Positions 1 through 8,058 of a DNA stretch of 64,000 bases are shown one piece after another (positions within the stretch are counted from its first letter, which is position 1; every line of letters begins with the position of its first letter). The stretch spans positions 1,404,001 to 1,468,000 of the forward strand of contig NZ_CP012946.1 in the NCBI RefSeq assembly GCF_001402875.1, given 5' to 3'. Source of the DNA: Blastochloris viridis. Lineage in GTDB: Bacteria; Pseudomonadota; Alphaproteobacteria; Rhizobiales; Xanthobacteraceae. The notes beneath the pieces are model-generated. The model was given only the letters and a program-made list of their open reading frames with translations, made no database searches and was not told where the DNA came from. Made by a program: the position numbers and the translations under genes.

Positions 1-1
1 A

Positions 2-280
2 CCGTTCGCGGCATTTGCGCAAGGCTCTGACGTCTATCCCGACCGCTCGGCGACGTTGGTGCTGCAGGTCGCGTGCTTCGCCGGCGCGACGCTGGCGCTG
101 GCTGGCCCGGGCATCAAGGACACGGCGAGATTTGCTGCATCGCCGCTGCCGGCTGACTTCGCCCAACGGATCAAGGCCAATCGCGCCGCGTTCCCGCGTG
201 GGGTCGACGTCGTACTGTGCACGGCGACCGAGGTTGCGGCGCTGCCGCGCTCGGTTCGCCTGGTCGGGGAGGGGGCCTGA
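2..280 (+). CDS. phnH: PhnH, C-P lyase subunit (5' end missing)
   Basis: This is the C-terminal 92 codons of PhnH, open at the left edge of the window and ending in TGA at 278-280. The reading frame has the family's C-terminal features: a beta-rich stretch, a P-G-I turn followed by an aromatic region, and the N-R-x2-F-P-R-G-V-D segment near the end. PhnH is a structural subunit of the PhnGHIJ core that converts alkylphosphonates attached to ribose triphosphate for C-P bond cleavage. The stop codon overlaps the phnI start as TGATG, which shows translational coupling. phnG is expected just outside the window. Confidence 0.9.
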   Translation, partial: PFAAFAQGSDVYPDRSATLVLQVACFAGATLALAGPGIKDTARFAASPLPADFAQRIKANRAAFPRGVDVVLCTATEVAALPRSVRLVGEGA

Positions 281-1365
281 TGTATGTCGCGGTCAAGGGC
301 GGCGAGGCCGCGATTCGCAACGCCCATCGCCTGCTGGCGCACCAGCGCCGCGGCGATCCGTTGGTGCCGGAGTTGAGCGCTGCGCAGATCGACGGTCAGC
401 TTGCGCTTGCGGTTGACCGGGTGATGACCGAGGGCTCGCTCTATGACCGCGGCCTCGCGGCTCTGGCGATCAAGCAGGCGCGCGGCGATCTGGTCGAGGC
501 GATCTTCCTGGTGCGCGCCTTTCGCGCCACGTTGCCGCGGTTCGGCGCAACCGAGCCGCTCGACACATCGGCGATGACCATCCGCCGCCGCATTTCGGCG
601 ACGTTCAAAGACCTACCGGGCGGGCAGATCCTGGGGCCGACCTTCGACTACACCCATCGCCTGATCGACGGCGCGCTGGAAGGCTTCGAGCCGCCGGCGC
701 CGGCCTCGGCGGAGCCATGCCAGGACCCGGTGCCGCGCGTCACCGATCTGCTCGGCGAGCAGGGCCTGATCGAGCCCTCGCCCGCGGATGACGGCTTTGA
801 GCCCGGCGACCTCACCCGCGAGCCGCTGGCCTTTCCGATCGGCCGCGATCTACGCCTGCAGGCCTTGGCGCGCGGCGACGAAGGTTTCCTGCTCGCGCTC
901 GGCTATTCGACTCAGCGCGGCTTTGCCCGCAGTCATCCGTTCGCCGGCGAAATCCGGCTCGGCGAGGTCGAGGTCGAGCTCGACGTCGAGGAGCTTGGCT
1001 TTGCCGTTACGCTCGGCACCATCACCGTCACCGAGTGTCAGATGGTGAACCAGTTCAAGGGCTCCGCGGCGGCGCCACCGCAGTTCACCCGCGGCTACGG
1101 CCTCGCCTTCGGCCATTGTGAGCGCAAGGCGATGGCGATGGCGCTGGTCGATCGCGCGCTGCGCGCCCGCGAACTTGGCGAGGACATCGCCGCCCCGGCG
1201 CAGGACGAGGAATTCGTGATCATGCACGCCGACAATGTCGAGGCGACCGGGTTCGTCGAACACCTGAAGCTGCCGCACTATGTCGACTTCCAGTCCGAAC
1301 TCGATCTGGTGCGCCGCCTGCGTGCGGCATGGAGCGCCGACGCGATCAAGGAGGCGGCGCAATGA
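280..1365 (+). CDS. phnI: PhnI, C-P lyase core subunit / nucleosidase
   Basis: PhnI, 361 residues, is full length for the family. In the C-P lyase pathway it displaces adenine from ATP with the phosphonate, together with PhnG, PhnH and PhnL, to make an alkylphosphonate ribose 5-triphosphate. The protein begins M-Y-V-A-V-K-G-G-E-A-A-I, a typical PhnI start. The ATG overlaps the phnH stop, and an earlier in-frame start at 217 would read through phnH. Its own TGA overlaps the phnJ ATG by four bases (ATGA). The acidic middle section is variable in the family, and the C-terminal half is more conserved. The position in the operon leaves little doubt about the assignment. Confidence 0.96.
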   Translation: MYVAVKGGEAAIRNAHRLLAHQRRGDPLVPELSAAQIDGQLALAVDRVMTEGSLYDRGLAALAIKQARGDLVEAIFLVRAFRATLPRFGATEPLDTSAMTIRRRISATFKDLPGGQILGPTFDYTHRLIDGALEGFEPPAPASAEPCQDPVPRVTDLLGEQGLIEPSPADDGFEPGDLTREPLAFPIGRDLRLQALARGDEGFLLALGYSTQRGFARSHPFAGEIRLGEVEVELDVEELGFAVTLGTITVTECQMVNQFKGSAAAPPQFTRGYGLAFGHCERKAMAMALVDRALRARELGEDIAAPAQDEEFVIMHADNVEATGFVEHLKLPHYVDFQSELDLVRRLRAAWSADAIKEAAQ

Positions 1366-2255
1366 GCGCGGACGCCACCTACAACTATGCCTATCTCGAC
1401 GAGCACACCAAGCGCGCCATCCGCCGGGCTATCCTGAAGGCGATCGCGATTCCCGGCTATCAAGTGCCGTTCGCCAGCCGCGAGATGCCGATGCCGCGCG
1501 GCTGGGGCACCGGCGGCGTGCAGGTCACCGCCGCCATCATCGGGCCGGACGACGTGCTCAAGGTGATCGACCAGGGCGCAGACGACACCACCAACGCCGT
1601 CGCCATCCGCGGCTTCTTCACCCGCGTGGCGGGCGTCGCCACCACCACCCGCACGGTGGACGCCACCATCATCCAGACCCGCCACCGCGTGCCGGAAACG
1701 CCGCTAAAGGCGCACCAGATCCTGGTCTATCAGGTGCCGATCCCGGAGCCGCTGCGGTTTTTGGAGCCGCGCGAGACCGAGACCCGCAAGCTGCACGCCT
1801 TGGCCGACTACGGCACCATGCACGTCAAGCTCTACGAGGACATCGCGCACTTCGGCGAAATCGCCACCACTTATGCCTACCCGGTGACGGTGGACGGTCG
1901 CTACGTGATGGATCCGTCGCCGATCCCCAAGTTCGACAACTTGAAGCTCAATGACTGTCCGGCGCTGCAAGTGTTCGGCGCCGGCCGCGAAAAGCGCATC
2001 TACGCGGTGCCGCCGCACACGCGCGTGATCAGCCTCGATTTCGACGACCACCCGTTCGCGCCGCAGCGCTTCACCGAGCCGTGCGCGCTGTGCGGCTCAA
2101 CCGGCGTGTTCCTCGACGAGGTGATTTTGGACGACCGCGGCGGCCGCATGTTCGTGTGTTCCGACACCGACTTTTGCAACGGGCGGCAGGCGGACGGCCA
2201 CCGCGGCTGTCTCGCCGGCAATCCGATCCAAGACGAGGAGAAGCGGGATGCATGA
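1362..2255 (+). CDS. phnJ: PhnJ, radical-SAM C-P lyase
   Basis: PhnJ, 297 residues, cleaves the C-P bond of ribose-1-phosphonate 5-phosphate by radical SAM chemistry and releases the alkane and a cyclic phosphate. The diagnostic iron-sulfur and thiyl motif is intact: Cys241-x2-Cys244-x21-Cys266-x5-Cys272, the same spacing and numbering as the E. coli enzyme. A further Cys lies at 283. The start is set by the ATGA overlap with phnI, and the protein begins M-S-A-D-A. The gene overlaps phnK by eight bases. Nothing suggests inactivation, so the C-P lyase should be functional if the upstream genes are complete. Confidence 0.97.
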   Translation: MSADATYNYAYLDEHTKRAIRRAILKAIAIPGYQVPFASREMPMPRGWGTGGVQVTAAIIGPDDVLKVIDQGADDTTNAVAIRGFFTRVAGVATTTRTVDATIIQTRHRVPETPLKAHQILVYQVPIPEPLRFLEPRETETRKLHALADYGTMHVKLYEDIAHFGEIATTYAYPVTVDGRYVMDPSPIPKFDNLKLNDCPALQVFGAGREKRIYAVPPHTRVISLDFDDHPFAPQRFTEPCALCGSTGVFLDEVILDDRGGRMFVCSDTDFCNGRQADGHRGCLAGNPIQDEEKRDA

Positions 2256-3024
2256 GGAGCCGCTGCTCATCGCCGACGGGCTGACCAGATATTACGGCGC
2301 GCGGCTCGGCTGCCGCGAGGTGTCCTTCACGCTCCATCCCGGCGAGGTGCTGGCGGTGGTGGGCGAGTCCGGCTCCGGCAAGTCGACGCTGCTCGGCCTG
2401 CTTTCGACCGAGCTTGAGCCGAGCGCCGGGCGTGTGCGCTATCGCATGCGCGATGGCAGCTTGCGTGACCTTGCCGAATTGTCCGAGCCGGAGCGGCGCC
2501 TGCTGCTGCGCACCGACTGGGGCTTCGTGCGGCAGTCGCCGGAGGCGGGCCTGCGCATGGCGGTGTCGGCGGGGGCGAATGTCGGCGAGCGGCTGATGGC
2601 GGTGGGCTGGCGCCATTATGGCGCCATTCGTCACGCCGCCGGCGATTGGCTGGCACGGGTCGAGATCGCGGCCGACCGCATCGACGACTCGCCGAAGACC
2701 TTTTCCGGCGGCATGCGCCAACGCCTGCAGATCGCCCGCAACCTCGTCACCCAGCCGCGCCTTGTCTTCATGGACGAGCCGACCGGCGGTCTCGACGTCT
2801 CGGTGCAGGCGCGGCTGCTCGACCTCATTCGCCAGCTGGTCGCCGACCTCGGCCTCGCCGTGGTGATCGTCACGCATGACCTCGCGGTGGCGCGGCTGCT
2901 GTCCCACCGCATCATGGTGATGAAGGAGGGCCGGGTGATCGAGGATGGGCTGACCGACCAAGTGCTGGACGATCCGCGCGCGGCCTATACCCAGCTGCTG
3001 GTGTCGTCGGTGCTGCAGTCGTGA
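2248..3024 (+). CDS. phnK: PhnK, C-P lyase-associated ABC ATPase
   Basis: PhnK, 258 residues, is an ABC-type ATPase that docks on the PhnGHIJ core. It is not a partner of a transporter. The Walker A motif G-E-S-G-S-G-K-S-T is at residues 39-47, the signature F-S-G-G-M at 152-156, Walker B L-V-F-M-D-E-P at 172-178 and the H-loop His at 210. The start codon lies inside the end of phnJ, an eight-base overlap. It resembles dipeptide-transporter ATPases, and its identity rests on the operon position between phnJ and phnL. It is followed by a 175-base spacer with two palindromic repeats before phnL. Confidence 0.95.
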   Translation: MHEEPLLIADGLTRYYGARLGCREVSFTLHPGEVLAVVGESGSGKSTLLGLLSTELEPSAGRVRYRMRDGSLRDLAELSEPERRLLLRTDWGFVRQSPEAGLRMAVSAGANVGERLMAVGWRHYGAIRHAAGDWLARVEIAADRIDDSPKTFSGGMRQRLQIARNLVTQPRLVFMDEPTGGLDVSVQARLLDLIRQLVADLGLAVVIVTHDLAVARLLSHRIMVMKEGRVIEDGLTDQVLDDPRAAYTQLLVSSVLQS

Positions 3025-3054
3025 ATGTTGTTCAGCAGCGCGCGCAGTTGGCGG

Positions 3055-3099
3055 CCCTCACCCAGAGGAGGCGCGGTGCGCCGTCTCGAAGGGTGAGGG
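3055..3099. repeat. 45-bp palindromic REP-like element, family A copy 1
   Basis: The 45-base element has perfect 9-base outer arms (CCCTCACCC and GGGTGAGGG) and an inner GGCGC/GCGCC stem. It has the same length and core (AGGAGGCGCG, GCGCCGTCTCGAA) as the copy at 63634-63678. It lies in the spacer between phnK and phnL, where the RNA hairpin could affect expression of the downstream half of the operon. Confidence 0.8.
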
Positions 3100-3121
3100 C
3101 GCTGTCCACAGCGCTTGGCGA

Positions 3122-3170
3122 TGCCTCATGGTTCGGGACGCGTGCTGCGCACGCGCCTCACCATGAGGCA
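3122..3170. repeat. 49-bp palindrome, REP-like, paired with the 3055 element
   Basis: This palindrome has 10-base outer arms (TGCCTCATGG and CCATGAGGCA) and an inner GCGTG/CACGC stem. It sits 22 bases after the first element, so two stable hairpins stand in tandem between phnK and phnL. The CCTCA ends resemble family A. Confidence 0.7.
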
Positions 3171-3199
3171 ACAGCGCGCAGCGAAGGCATGAGGACATC

Positions 3200-3892
3200 A
3201 TGACAATTCTCGACGTGCAGAACATCGCCAAGAGCTTCACGCTTCACCTGCGCGGCGGCCTTACGCTGCCGGTGGTGGCGGGGGTGTCGTTCGACGTGGC
3301 GGCGGGTGAGTGCGTCGCGCTCGGCGGGCCGTCGGGGGCGGGCAAGAGCTCGATCCTCAAGATGATCTTTGGCAACTACCGCACCGACGCCGGCTGTATC
3401 CTGATCCATGACGGTGGAACGGCGGTCGACATTGCCAAGGCAAGCCCGCGCGAGGTTCTGGCGCTGCGGGCGACGACGGTTGGCTATGTCTCGCAGTTCC
3501 TGCGGGTGATTCCGCGCGTCGCCGCGCTCGACATCGTCGCCGAGCCGCTCCGGGCGCGGGGGGTCGATGCGGCGGATGCCAGCGAGCGTGCGGCCGCCAT
3601 GCTGCGGCGGCTCAACCTGCCGGAGCGGCTGTGGCGGCTGCCGCCGGCGACCTTCTCCGGCGGTGAGCAGCAGCGCGTCAACATCGCCCGCGGCTTCATC
3701 GCCGAGACAAGGCTGCTGCTGCTCGACGAGCCGACCGCTTCGCTCGACGGTGTCAATCGCGACGCCGTCATCCAGTTTATCCGCGACAAGGCGGCGGCCG
3801 GAACGGCGCTGGTCGGCATCTTTCACGACGCGGAGGTTCGCGACGCCGTTGCGGATCGCACGCTCGACGTCCGCGCCTTTGCCGCTGCCTGA
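3200..3892 (+). CDS. phnL: PhnL, C-P lyase-associated ABC ATPase
   Basis: PhnL, 230 residues, is the second ABC-type ATPase of the C-P lyase system, needed with PhnGHI for the first nucleophilic step. Walker A G-P-S-G-A-G-K-S is at 43-50, the signature F-S-G-G-E-Q at 152-157, Walker B L-L-L-L-D-E-P at 172-178 and the H-loop His at 209. It resembles LolD/MacB-type ATPases, as PhnL does. It starts after the two-hairpin spacer and ends 13 bases before phnM, so it is probably co-transcribed with phnM and phnN even if the hairpins partly terminate transcription. Confidence 0.95.
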   Translation: MTILDVQNIAKSFTLHLRGGLTLPVVAGVSFDVAAGECVALGGPSGAGKSSILKMIFGNYRTDAGCILIHDGGTAVDIAKASPREVLALRATTVGYVSQFLRVIPRVAALDIVAEPLRARGVDAADASERAAAMLRRLNLPERLWRLPPATFSGGEQQRVNIARGFIAETRLLLLDEPTASLDGVNRDAVIQFIRDKAAAGTALVGIFHDAEVRDAVADRTLDVRAFAAA

Positions 3893-3905
3893 CCCCGAGG
3901 GAACC

Positions 3906-5054
3906 ATGGATACGTTCGTTCTTGCCAATGCCGACGTCGTGTTGGCCGACCGCGTCATCGCGCGCGGCTGGGTCGCCGTCTCGGACGGGCGCATCATTGA
4001 GGTCGGCGAGGGCTCCCCGCCCGAGCGTGGGATCGACCTGTCCGGCAGCCTGCTGGTGCCGGGGTTGGTCGAGCTGCACACCGATCACCTCGAGGCGCAT
4101 TTTCTGCCGCGGCCGAAAGTGACGTGGGACGCGCTGGCGGCGGTGGTGGCCTATGATGCCCAGCTCGCCGCCTGCGGCATCACCACCGTGCTCGACTCGC
4201 TCCGGGTGTGGCGGGAGGAGAGCCTGGGCGGCGATGCCGATGGCCACGCCGAGCTGCTGGCCGACGCCATCGGCAAGGCCCGCGACGCCGACATGCTGCG
4301 CGCCCACCACTTCCTGCACCTGCGCTGCGAGGTGCCGACCGGCACGGTGGTCGAGGACGCTGCCGTGCTGTTGCCGCGGCCGGACGTGCGGCTGCTGTCG
4401 CTGATGGATCACTCGCCCGGCCAGCGCCAGTTCCGCGACGAGGACAAGCTGCGGACCTACTACCGCGGCAAGGCCGGCGGCATGTCCGACGCCGAGCTCG
4501 ACCGGCTGTTCGCCCACCGTAAGGCGCAATCAGAGCGCTATGCCATCGTCAATCGCGAGCGGCTGGTGAAGCTGGCGCAGTCCCACGGCGTGACGCTGGC
4601 GAGCCACGACGACACCACCGCCGAGCACGTCGCCGAGGCTATGCGCGATGGCGTCGCCGTCGCTGAGTTCCCGACCACGGTGGAGGCGGCGGCGGCGTTG
4701 CACAAGGCTGGCGTCAAGGTGATGATGGGCGCGCCCAACGTGGTGCGGGGCGGCTCGCACTCCGGCAACGTCGCCGCGCTGGACCTCGCCGCAAGCGGCG
4801 TGCTCGACATTCTGTCCTCCGACTACGTGCCCGCCAGCCTGTTGATGGCGGCGCTGCAACTTCCCGAGGCGCTGCCCGGCATCGACCTCGCCGCGGCACT
4901 GCGCACCGTCACCAAGACCCCGGCCGAGGCGGTGGGGTTGACGGATCGCGGCGAGATCGCGCCCGGCAAGCGCGCCGACCTGGTGCGGGTCGACGTTCGG
5001 CTCGGCGTGCCGGTGGTGCGCACGGTGTGGCGAGACGGTCGGCGGGTGCTGTGA
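3906..5054 (+). CDS. phnM: PhnM, ribose 1-methylphosphonate 5-triphosphate diphosphatase
   Basis: PhnM, 382 residues, is an amidohydrolase-superfamily enzyme that removes pyrophosphate from alkylphosphonate ribose 5-triphosphate to give the PhnJ substrate. The metal-binding segment H-T-D-H-L-E-A-H at 58-65 is characteristic. A second metal region follows around the S-H-D-D-T segment, and the S-D-Y-V-P segment near the C-terminus is typical of PhnM. The ATG at 3906 gives the expected N-terminus. The same frame is open much further upstream, but that would run through phnL. The TGA overlaps a GTG start for phnN (GTGA). Confidence 0.95.
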   Translation: MDTFVLANADVVLADRVIARGWVAVSDGRIIEVGEGSPPERGIDLSGSLLVPGLVELHTDHLEAHFLPRPKVTWDALAAVVAYDAQLAACGITTVLDSLRVWREESLGGDADGHAELLADAIGKARDADMLRAHHFLHLRCEVPTGTVVEDAAVLLPRPDVRLLSLMDHSPGQRQFRDEDKLRTYYRGKAGGMSDAELDRLFAHRKAQSERYAIVNRERLVKLAQSHGVTLASHDDTTAEHVAEAMRDGVAVAEFPTTVEAAAALHKAGVKVMMGAPNVVRGGSHSGNVAALDLAASGVLDILSSDYVPASLLMAALQLPEALPGIDLAAALRTVTKTPAEAVGLTDRGEIAPGKRADLVRVDVRLGVPVVRTVWRDGRRVL

Positions 5055-5656
5055 CCATGGAAGAGGCGGGGCGACTGGGCGATGGCGGGATCGGCCCCGG
5101 CGTGTTCGTCGGCGTGCTGGGACCGAGCGGCGCCGGCAAGGACACCGTGATCGAGTTGGCGCGGGCGGCATTCGCCGGCAATCCCGACGTGGTGTTCGTG
5201 CGCCGCGTCGTCACCCGGCCGAGCGACGGCTCGGAGGATCACCTGTCGGCGACGCCCGAGGCGTTCGCGCTGGCCGAGGCGTCCGGCGCCTTCGCGCTGT
5301 CCTGGCACGCCCACGGCCATGATTACGGCCTGCCGGTGGGGTTCGAGCGCGATATCCGCGGCGGCAAGGTGGTGGTCGCCAACATCTCGCGCAGCGTCGC
5401 CGCGCTGGCGCGTGCCCGCTATCGGGATACCCGGCTGGTGCATGTCACCGCGCCGGCCGAGCTGCTGGCCGCCCGCCGCGCCGCCCGCCACCGCGCGTCC
5501 GAGGCGACGGAAGGCGGCGCCAGCCGCGCCGAGCGGGTCAAGGTTGCGGTGGCGTTGCGGCCGGGGGACATCGAGATCGTCAATGACCGGGAGCCCGAGG
5601 CGGCGGGAGCGCGGTTGGTCGCGCTGCTGAGATCGCTGCTGGCGCGCGAGGGCTGA
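5051..5656 (+). CDS. phnN: PhnN, ribose 1,5-bisphosphate phosphokinase
   Basis: PhnN, about 200 residues, phosphorylates ribose 1,5-bisphosphate to PRPP, the last step in recycling the C-P lyase sugar. It is a guanylate-kinase-like P-loop protein with Walker A G-P-S-G-A-G-K-D-T at residues 24-32 and the R-R-V-V-T-R-P segment of the family. I chose the GTG at 5051 because it overlaps the phnM stop (GTGA). An ATG two codons later at 5057 is almost as likely. No phnO or phnP follows, so the cyclic-phosphate hydrolase PhnP would have to be encoded elsewhere. Confidence 0.92.
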   Translation: MTMEEAGRLGDGGIGPGVFVGVLGPSGAGKDTVIELARAAFAGNPDVVFVRRVVTRPSDGSEDHLSATPEAFALAEASGAFALSWHAHGHDYGLPVGFERDIRGGKVVVANISRSVAALARARYRDTRLVHVTAPAELLAARRAARHRASEATEGGASRAERVKVAVALRPGDIEIVNDREPEAAGARLVALLRSLLAREG

Positions 5657-5734
5657 TCGGCCGCGCGGCACCCGCGCTTGTCCGAACCGGGGCGCCGTGC
5701 TTTGGTCGGATTCCGCCAACGCCGTGGGTGCCCG

Positions 5735-6187
5735 ATGAAGTCGCTGCTGACTCCCTCGTTGCTGGAATCTTGGCAAGTGTGGGCGCTGCTGTCCGCGGTT
5801 TTCGCCGCGGCCACGGCGATCCTGGCCAAAGTCGGCGTCGTTGCGATCGAGCCCGACACCGCCACCTTCATCCGCACCGTTGTCGTGCTGTTCGCGCTCG
5901 GCGGCTTGCTGGCGGCGACCGGTCATTGGCAGGCGCCCACCACCATTCCGGCGGCGGGCTGGCTGGCGCTGGTGCTGTCGGGCCTTGCCACCGGGGCGTC
6001 GTGGCTATGCTATTTCCGTGCTCTGAAGCTCGGCGATGCGGCGCGGGTGGCGCCTCTCGACAAGCTCAGCGTGGTGCTGGTGGCGGTGTTCGGCGCCATT
6101 CTGCTGGGCGAGCGGCTGTCGTGGACCAACTGGCTCGGCGTTGGCTTGATTGCGCTCGGCGCGGTCATGGTGGCGTGGAAGGGATGA
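5735..6187 (+). CDS. EamA-family (DMT) small membrane protein
   Basis: This 150-residue membrane protein has about five hydrophobic segments and corresponds to a single EamA (drug/metabolite transporter) domain. It ends with the typical segment G-E-R-L-S-W-x-N-W-L-G-V-G-L-I-A-L-G. Full-size DMT carriers have two such domains, while half-size members act as dimers. The ATG at 5735 places the first helix near the N-terminus, and an upstream in-frame start at 5678 adds only an arginine-rich stretch. It follows phnN by 78 bases on the same strand and may be read through, but nothing in the sequence shows its substrate. Confidence 0.75.
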   Translation: MKSLLTPSLLESWQVWALLSAVFAAATAILAKVGVVAIEPDTATFIRTVVVLFALGGLLAATGHWQAPTTIPAAGWLALVLSGLATGASWLCYFRALKLGDAARVAPLDKLSVVLVAVFGAILLGERLSWTNWLGVGLIALGAVMVAWKG

Positions 6188-6226
6188 GGTCGACGCCGGC
6201 GGCCATCCGGTCTATGAGCGCCGATC

Positions 6227-7282
6227 ATGCGTGATCCTCTTTCCCGAACCGAGGCTGCGCTGGCCCGTGGCGCGCGGCCTTGGCGCGCCCGCGCCGCGGT
6301 GCCGGTGCTGGCGGCGTTGGCCATCGTGCTGTTCGTGGTGTCGCTCGGCACCGGGCCGGTGGCGATCGCGCCCGAGCGCGTGCTGGCGGTGCTGACCGGC
6401 TCCGGCAGCGATGCCGAGCGCATCATCGTGCTGGAGCTGCGCCTGCCGCGAGCGATCCTGGCGCTGGCCATCGGCGGCATTCTCGGCCTGTCGGGCGCGG
6501 CGCTGCAGGGCCTGCTGCGCAATCCGCTGGCGGCGCCTTCGTTGTTCGGCGCGCCGCAATCGGCGGCGTTCGCGGCGGTGGCGACCATCGCGCTCGGCCT
6601 CACCGACGCGCTGTCGTTCGCGCTGCCGGTGGCGGCAATCGTCGGCGCCTTCGTCTCGGTATTCCTGCTGGTGGCGGTGGCCGGCCGCAACGCCGGGCTG
6701 CTGCTGCTCATTCTCGCCGGCCTTGCCATCTCCAGCCTCGCCGGTGCCGCCACCTCGCTGGCGCTCAATCTCGCGCCCAACCCGTTCGCGGCGCTGGAGA
6801 TCGCGTTCTGGCTGCTCGGCTCGCTGGAGGATCGCAGCCTGCAGCACGTGACGATGGCGCTGCCGTTCATCGTGGTGGGTGGCGCCATTCTGCTGTGGTC
6901 GGGGCCGGCGTTCCGCGCGCTGACGCTCGGCGAGGAGGCGGCGCAAAGCCTTGGCATCAACGTTGCCCGGCTCCGCCTCGTGGTGATCCTCGGCGTCGCG
7001 CTCGGCGTCGGCGCTGCGGTGGCAGTGTCGGGCACCATCGGTTTCATCGGGCTGGTCGCGCCACATCTGGTGCGCAGCCTGGTCGGCTACGATCCGGCGC
7101 GGGTGCTGGTGCCGAGCGCGCTGGCCGGCGCGGTGCTGCTGATGGCGGCGGACGTCGCGGTGCGGGTGATCCCGGCAACCACCGACATCAAGGTCGGCGT
7201 GCTGACGGCGCTGATCGGGGTGCCGTTCTTCCTCTACCTCATCGTGCGCGAGCGCGGCCGTCTCAGCGGGGGGATGGCATGA
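6227..7282 (+). CDS. btuC: BtuC-like FecCD-family ABC permease (probable vitamin B12 importer)
   Basis: This inner-membrane permease of 351 residues belongs to the FecCD/BtuC family, whose members pass cobalamin, haem or ferric siderophores into the cytoplasm. It has about ten hydrophobic segments. Family signatures include L-R-L-P-R-x2-L-A near residue 75, the G-x-x-L-Q-G-L-L-R-N-P-L-A-x-P segment, and the coupling region G-x-I-x-F-I-G-L-x-A-P-H-x2-R. The gene overlaps the ATPase gene by four bases. Cobalamin is the best substrate guess because of the BtuF-like protein and the cob genes 2 kb away. A siderophore or haem role cannot be excluded. Confidence 0.85.
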   Translation: MRDPLSRTEAALARGARPWRARAAVPVLAALAIVLFVVSLGTGPVAIAPERVLAVLTGSGSDAERIIVLELRLPRAILALAIGGILGLSGAALQGLLRNPLAAPSLFGAPQSAAFAAVATIALGLTDALSFALPVAAIVGAFVSVFLLVAVAGRNAGLLLLILAGLAISSLAGAATSLALNLAPNPFAALEIAFWLLGSLEDRSLQHVTMALPFIVVGGAILLWSGPAFRALTLGEEAAQSLGINVARLRLVVILGVALGVGAAVAVSGTIGFIGLVAPHLVRSLVGYDPARVLVPSALAGAVLLMAADVAVRVIPATTDIKVGVLTALIGVPFFLYLIVRERGRLSGGMA

Positions 7283-8058
7283 GCGCGCCGTTTTTTGAGC
7301 TTGGCGATGTCACGGTGTCGCTGGGCGGCCGCCGGGTGGTGGAGGGCGTGTCGCTCGAGCTGCCGCGGCAGGCCCTGGTCGGCATCGTCGGGCCGAATGG
7401 CGCCGGCAAGACCTCGCTGCTGCGGGCCATCGCCGGCCTCATTCCGCACGCCGGGCATATCCGGCTCGATGGCGCCGAGCTGGCCGCGCTGGCGCCGGGC
7501 GTGCGCGCCCGCCGCGTTGCCTATCTGCCGCAAGGACATTCGATGCACTGGCCATTGCCGGCGCGCGAGGTCGCCGCGCTCGGCCGCTACCCCCACGGTG
7601 CGCGCGATCCCGCGCGGCTTGACGCCGCTGGCGAGGCTGCTGTGCAAAAGGCGATGCGGCTGACCGATACCCTGGAATTGGCCGACCGGCCGGTGACGGA
7701 ACTGTCCGGCGGCGAGCGGGCGCGGGTGGCATTGGCGCGGGTGTTCGCGGTCGAGGCGCCGCTGGTGCTGGCCGACGAGCCGACCGCCGCGCTCGACCCC
7801 CGCCATCAGATCGAGCTGATGGCGGCGTTGCGGTCGACCGCGGAGGCGGGCGCGTTGGTGCTCGCCGTCACCCACGACCTCGCGTTGGCGGCGCGGTTCT
7901 GCCACCACATCGTGGTGCTGGCCGGCGGCCGGCTGGCGGCGAGCGGGCCGGCCGCGGAGGCGCTGTCGGCCGCCGTGCTGGCGGCGGTGTTCGGGGTGCG
8001 GGCATTCGCCAGCGTCGAGGACGGGCTGCCGGTGGTGGTGCCGTGGGCGGTGCTGTGA
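7279..8058 (+). CDS. btuD: BtuD-like ABC transporter ATPase
   Basis: This is the ATPase subunit, 259 residues, of the importer. Walker A G-P-N-G-A-G-K-T is at 38-45, the signature L-S-G-G-E at 142-146 and Walker B L-V-L-A-D-E-P at 162-168, followed by the D-loop A-A-L-D. The G-P-N-G-A-G-K-T/S form is typical of FecE/BtuD/HemV ATPases. The ATG overlaps the permease stop (ATGA) and the TGA overlaps a GTG for the binding protein, so the three genes form a coupled btuCDF operon. Confidence 0.88.
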   Translation: MSAPFFELGDVTVSLGGRRVVEGVSLELPRQALVGIVGPNGAGKTSLLRAIAGLIPHAGHIRLDGAELAALAPGVRARRVAYLPQGHSMHWPLPAREVAALGRYPHGARDPARLDAAGEAAVQKAMRLTDTLELADRPVTELSGGERARVALARVFAVEAPLVLADEPTAALDPRHQIELMAALRSTAEAGALVLAVTHDLALAARFCHHIVVLAGGRLAASGPAAEALSAAVLAAVFGVRAFASVEDGLPVVVPWAVL

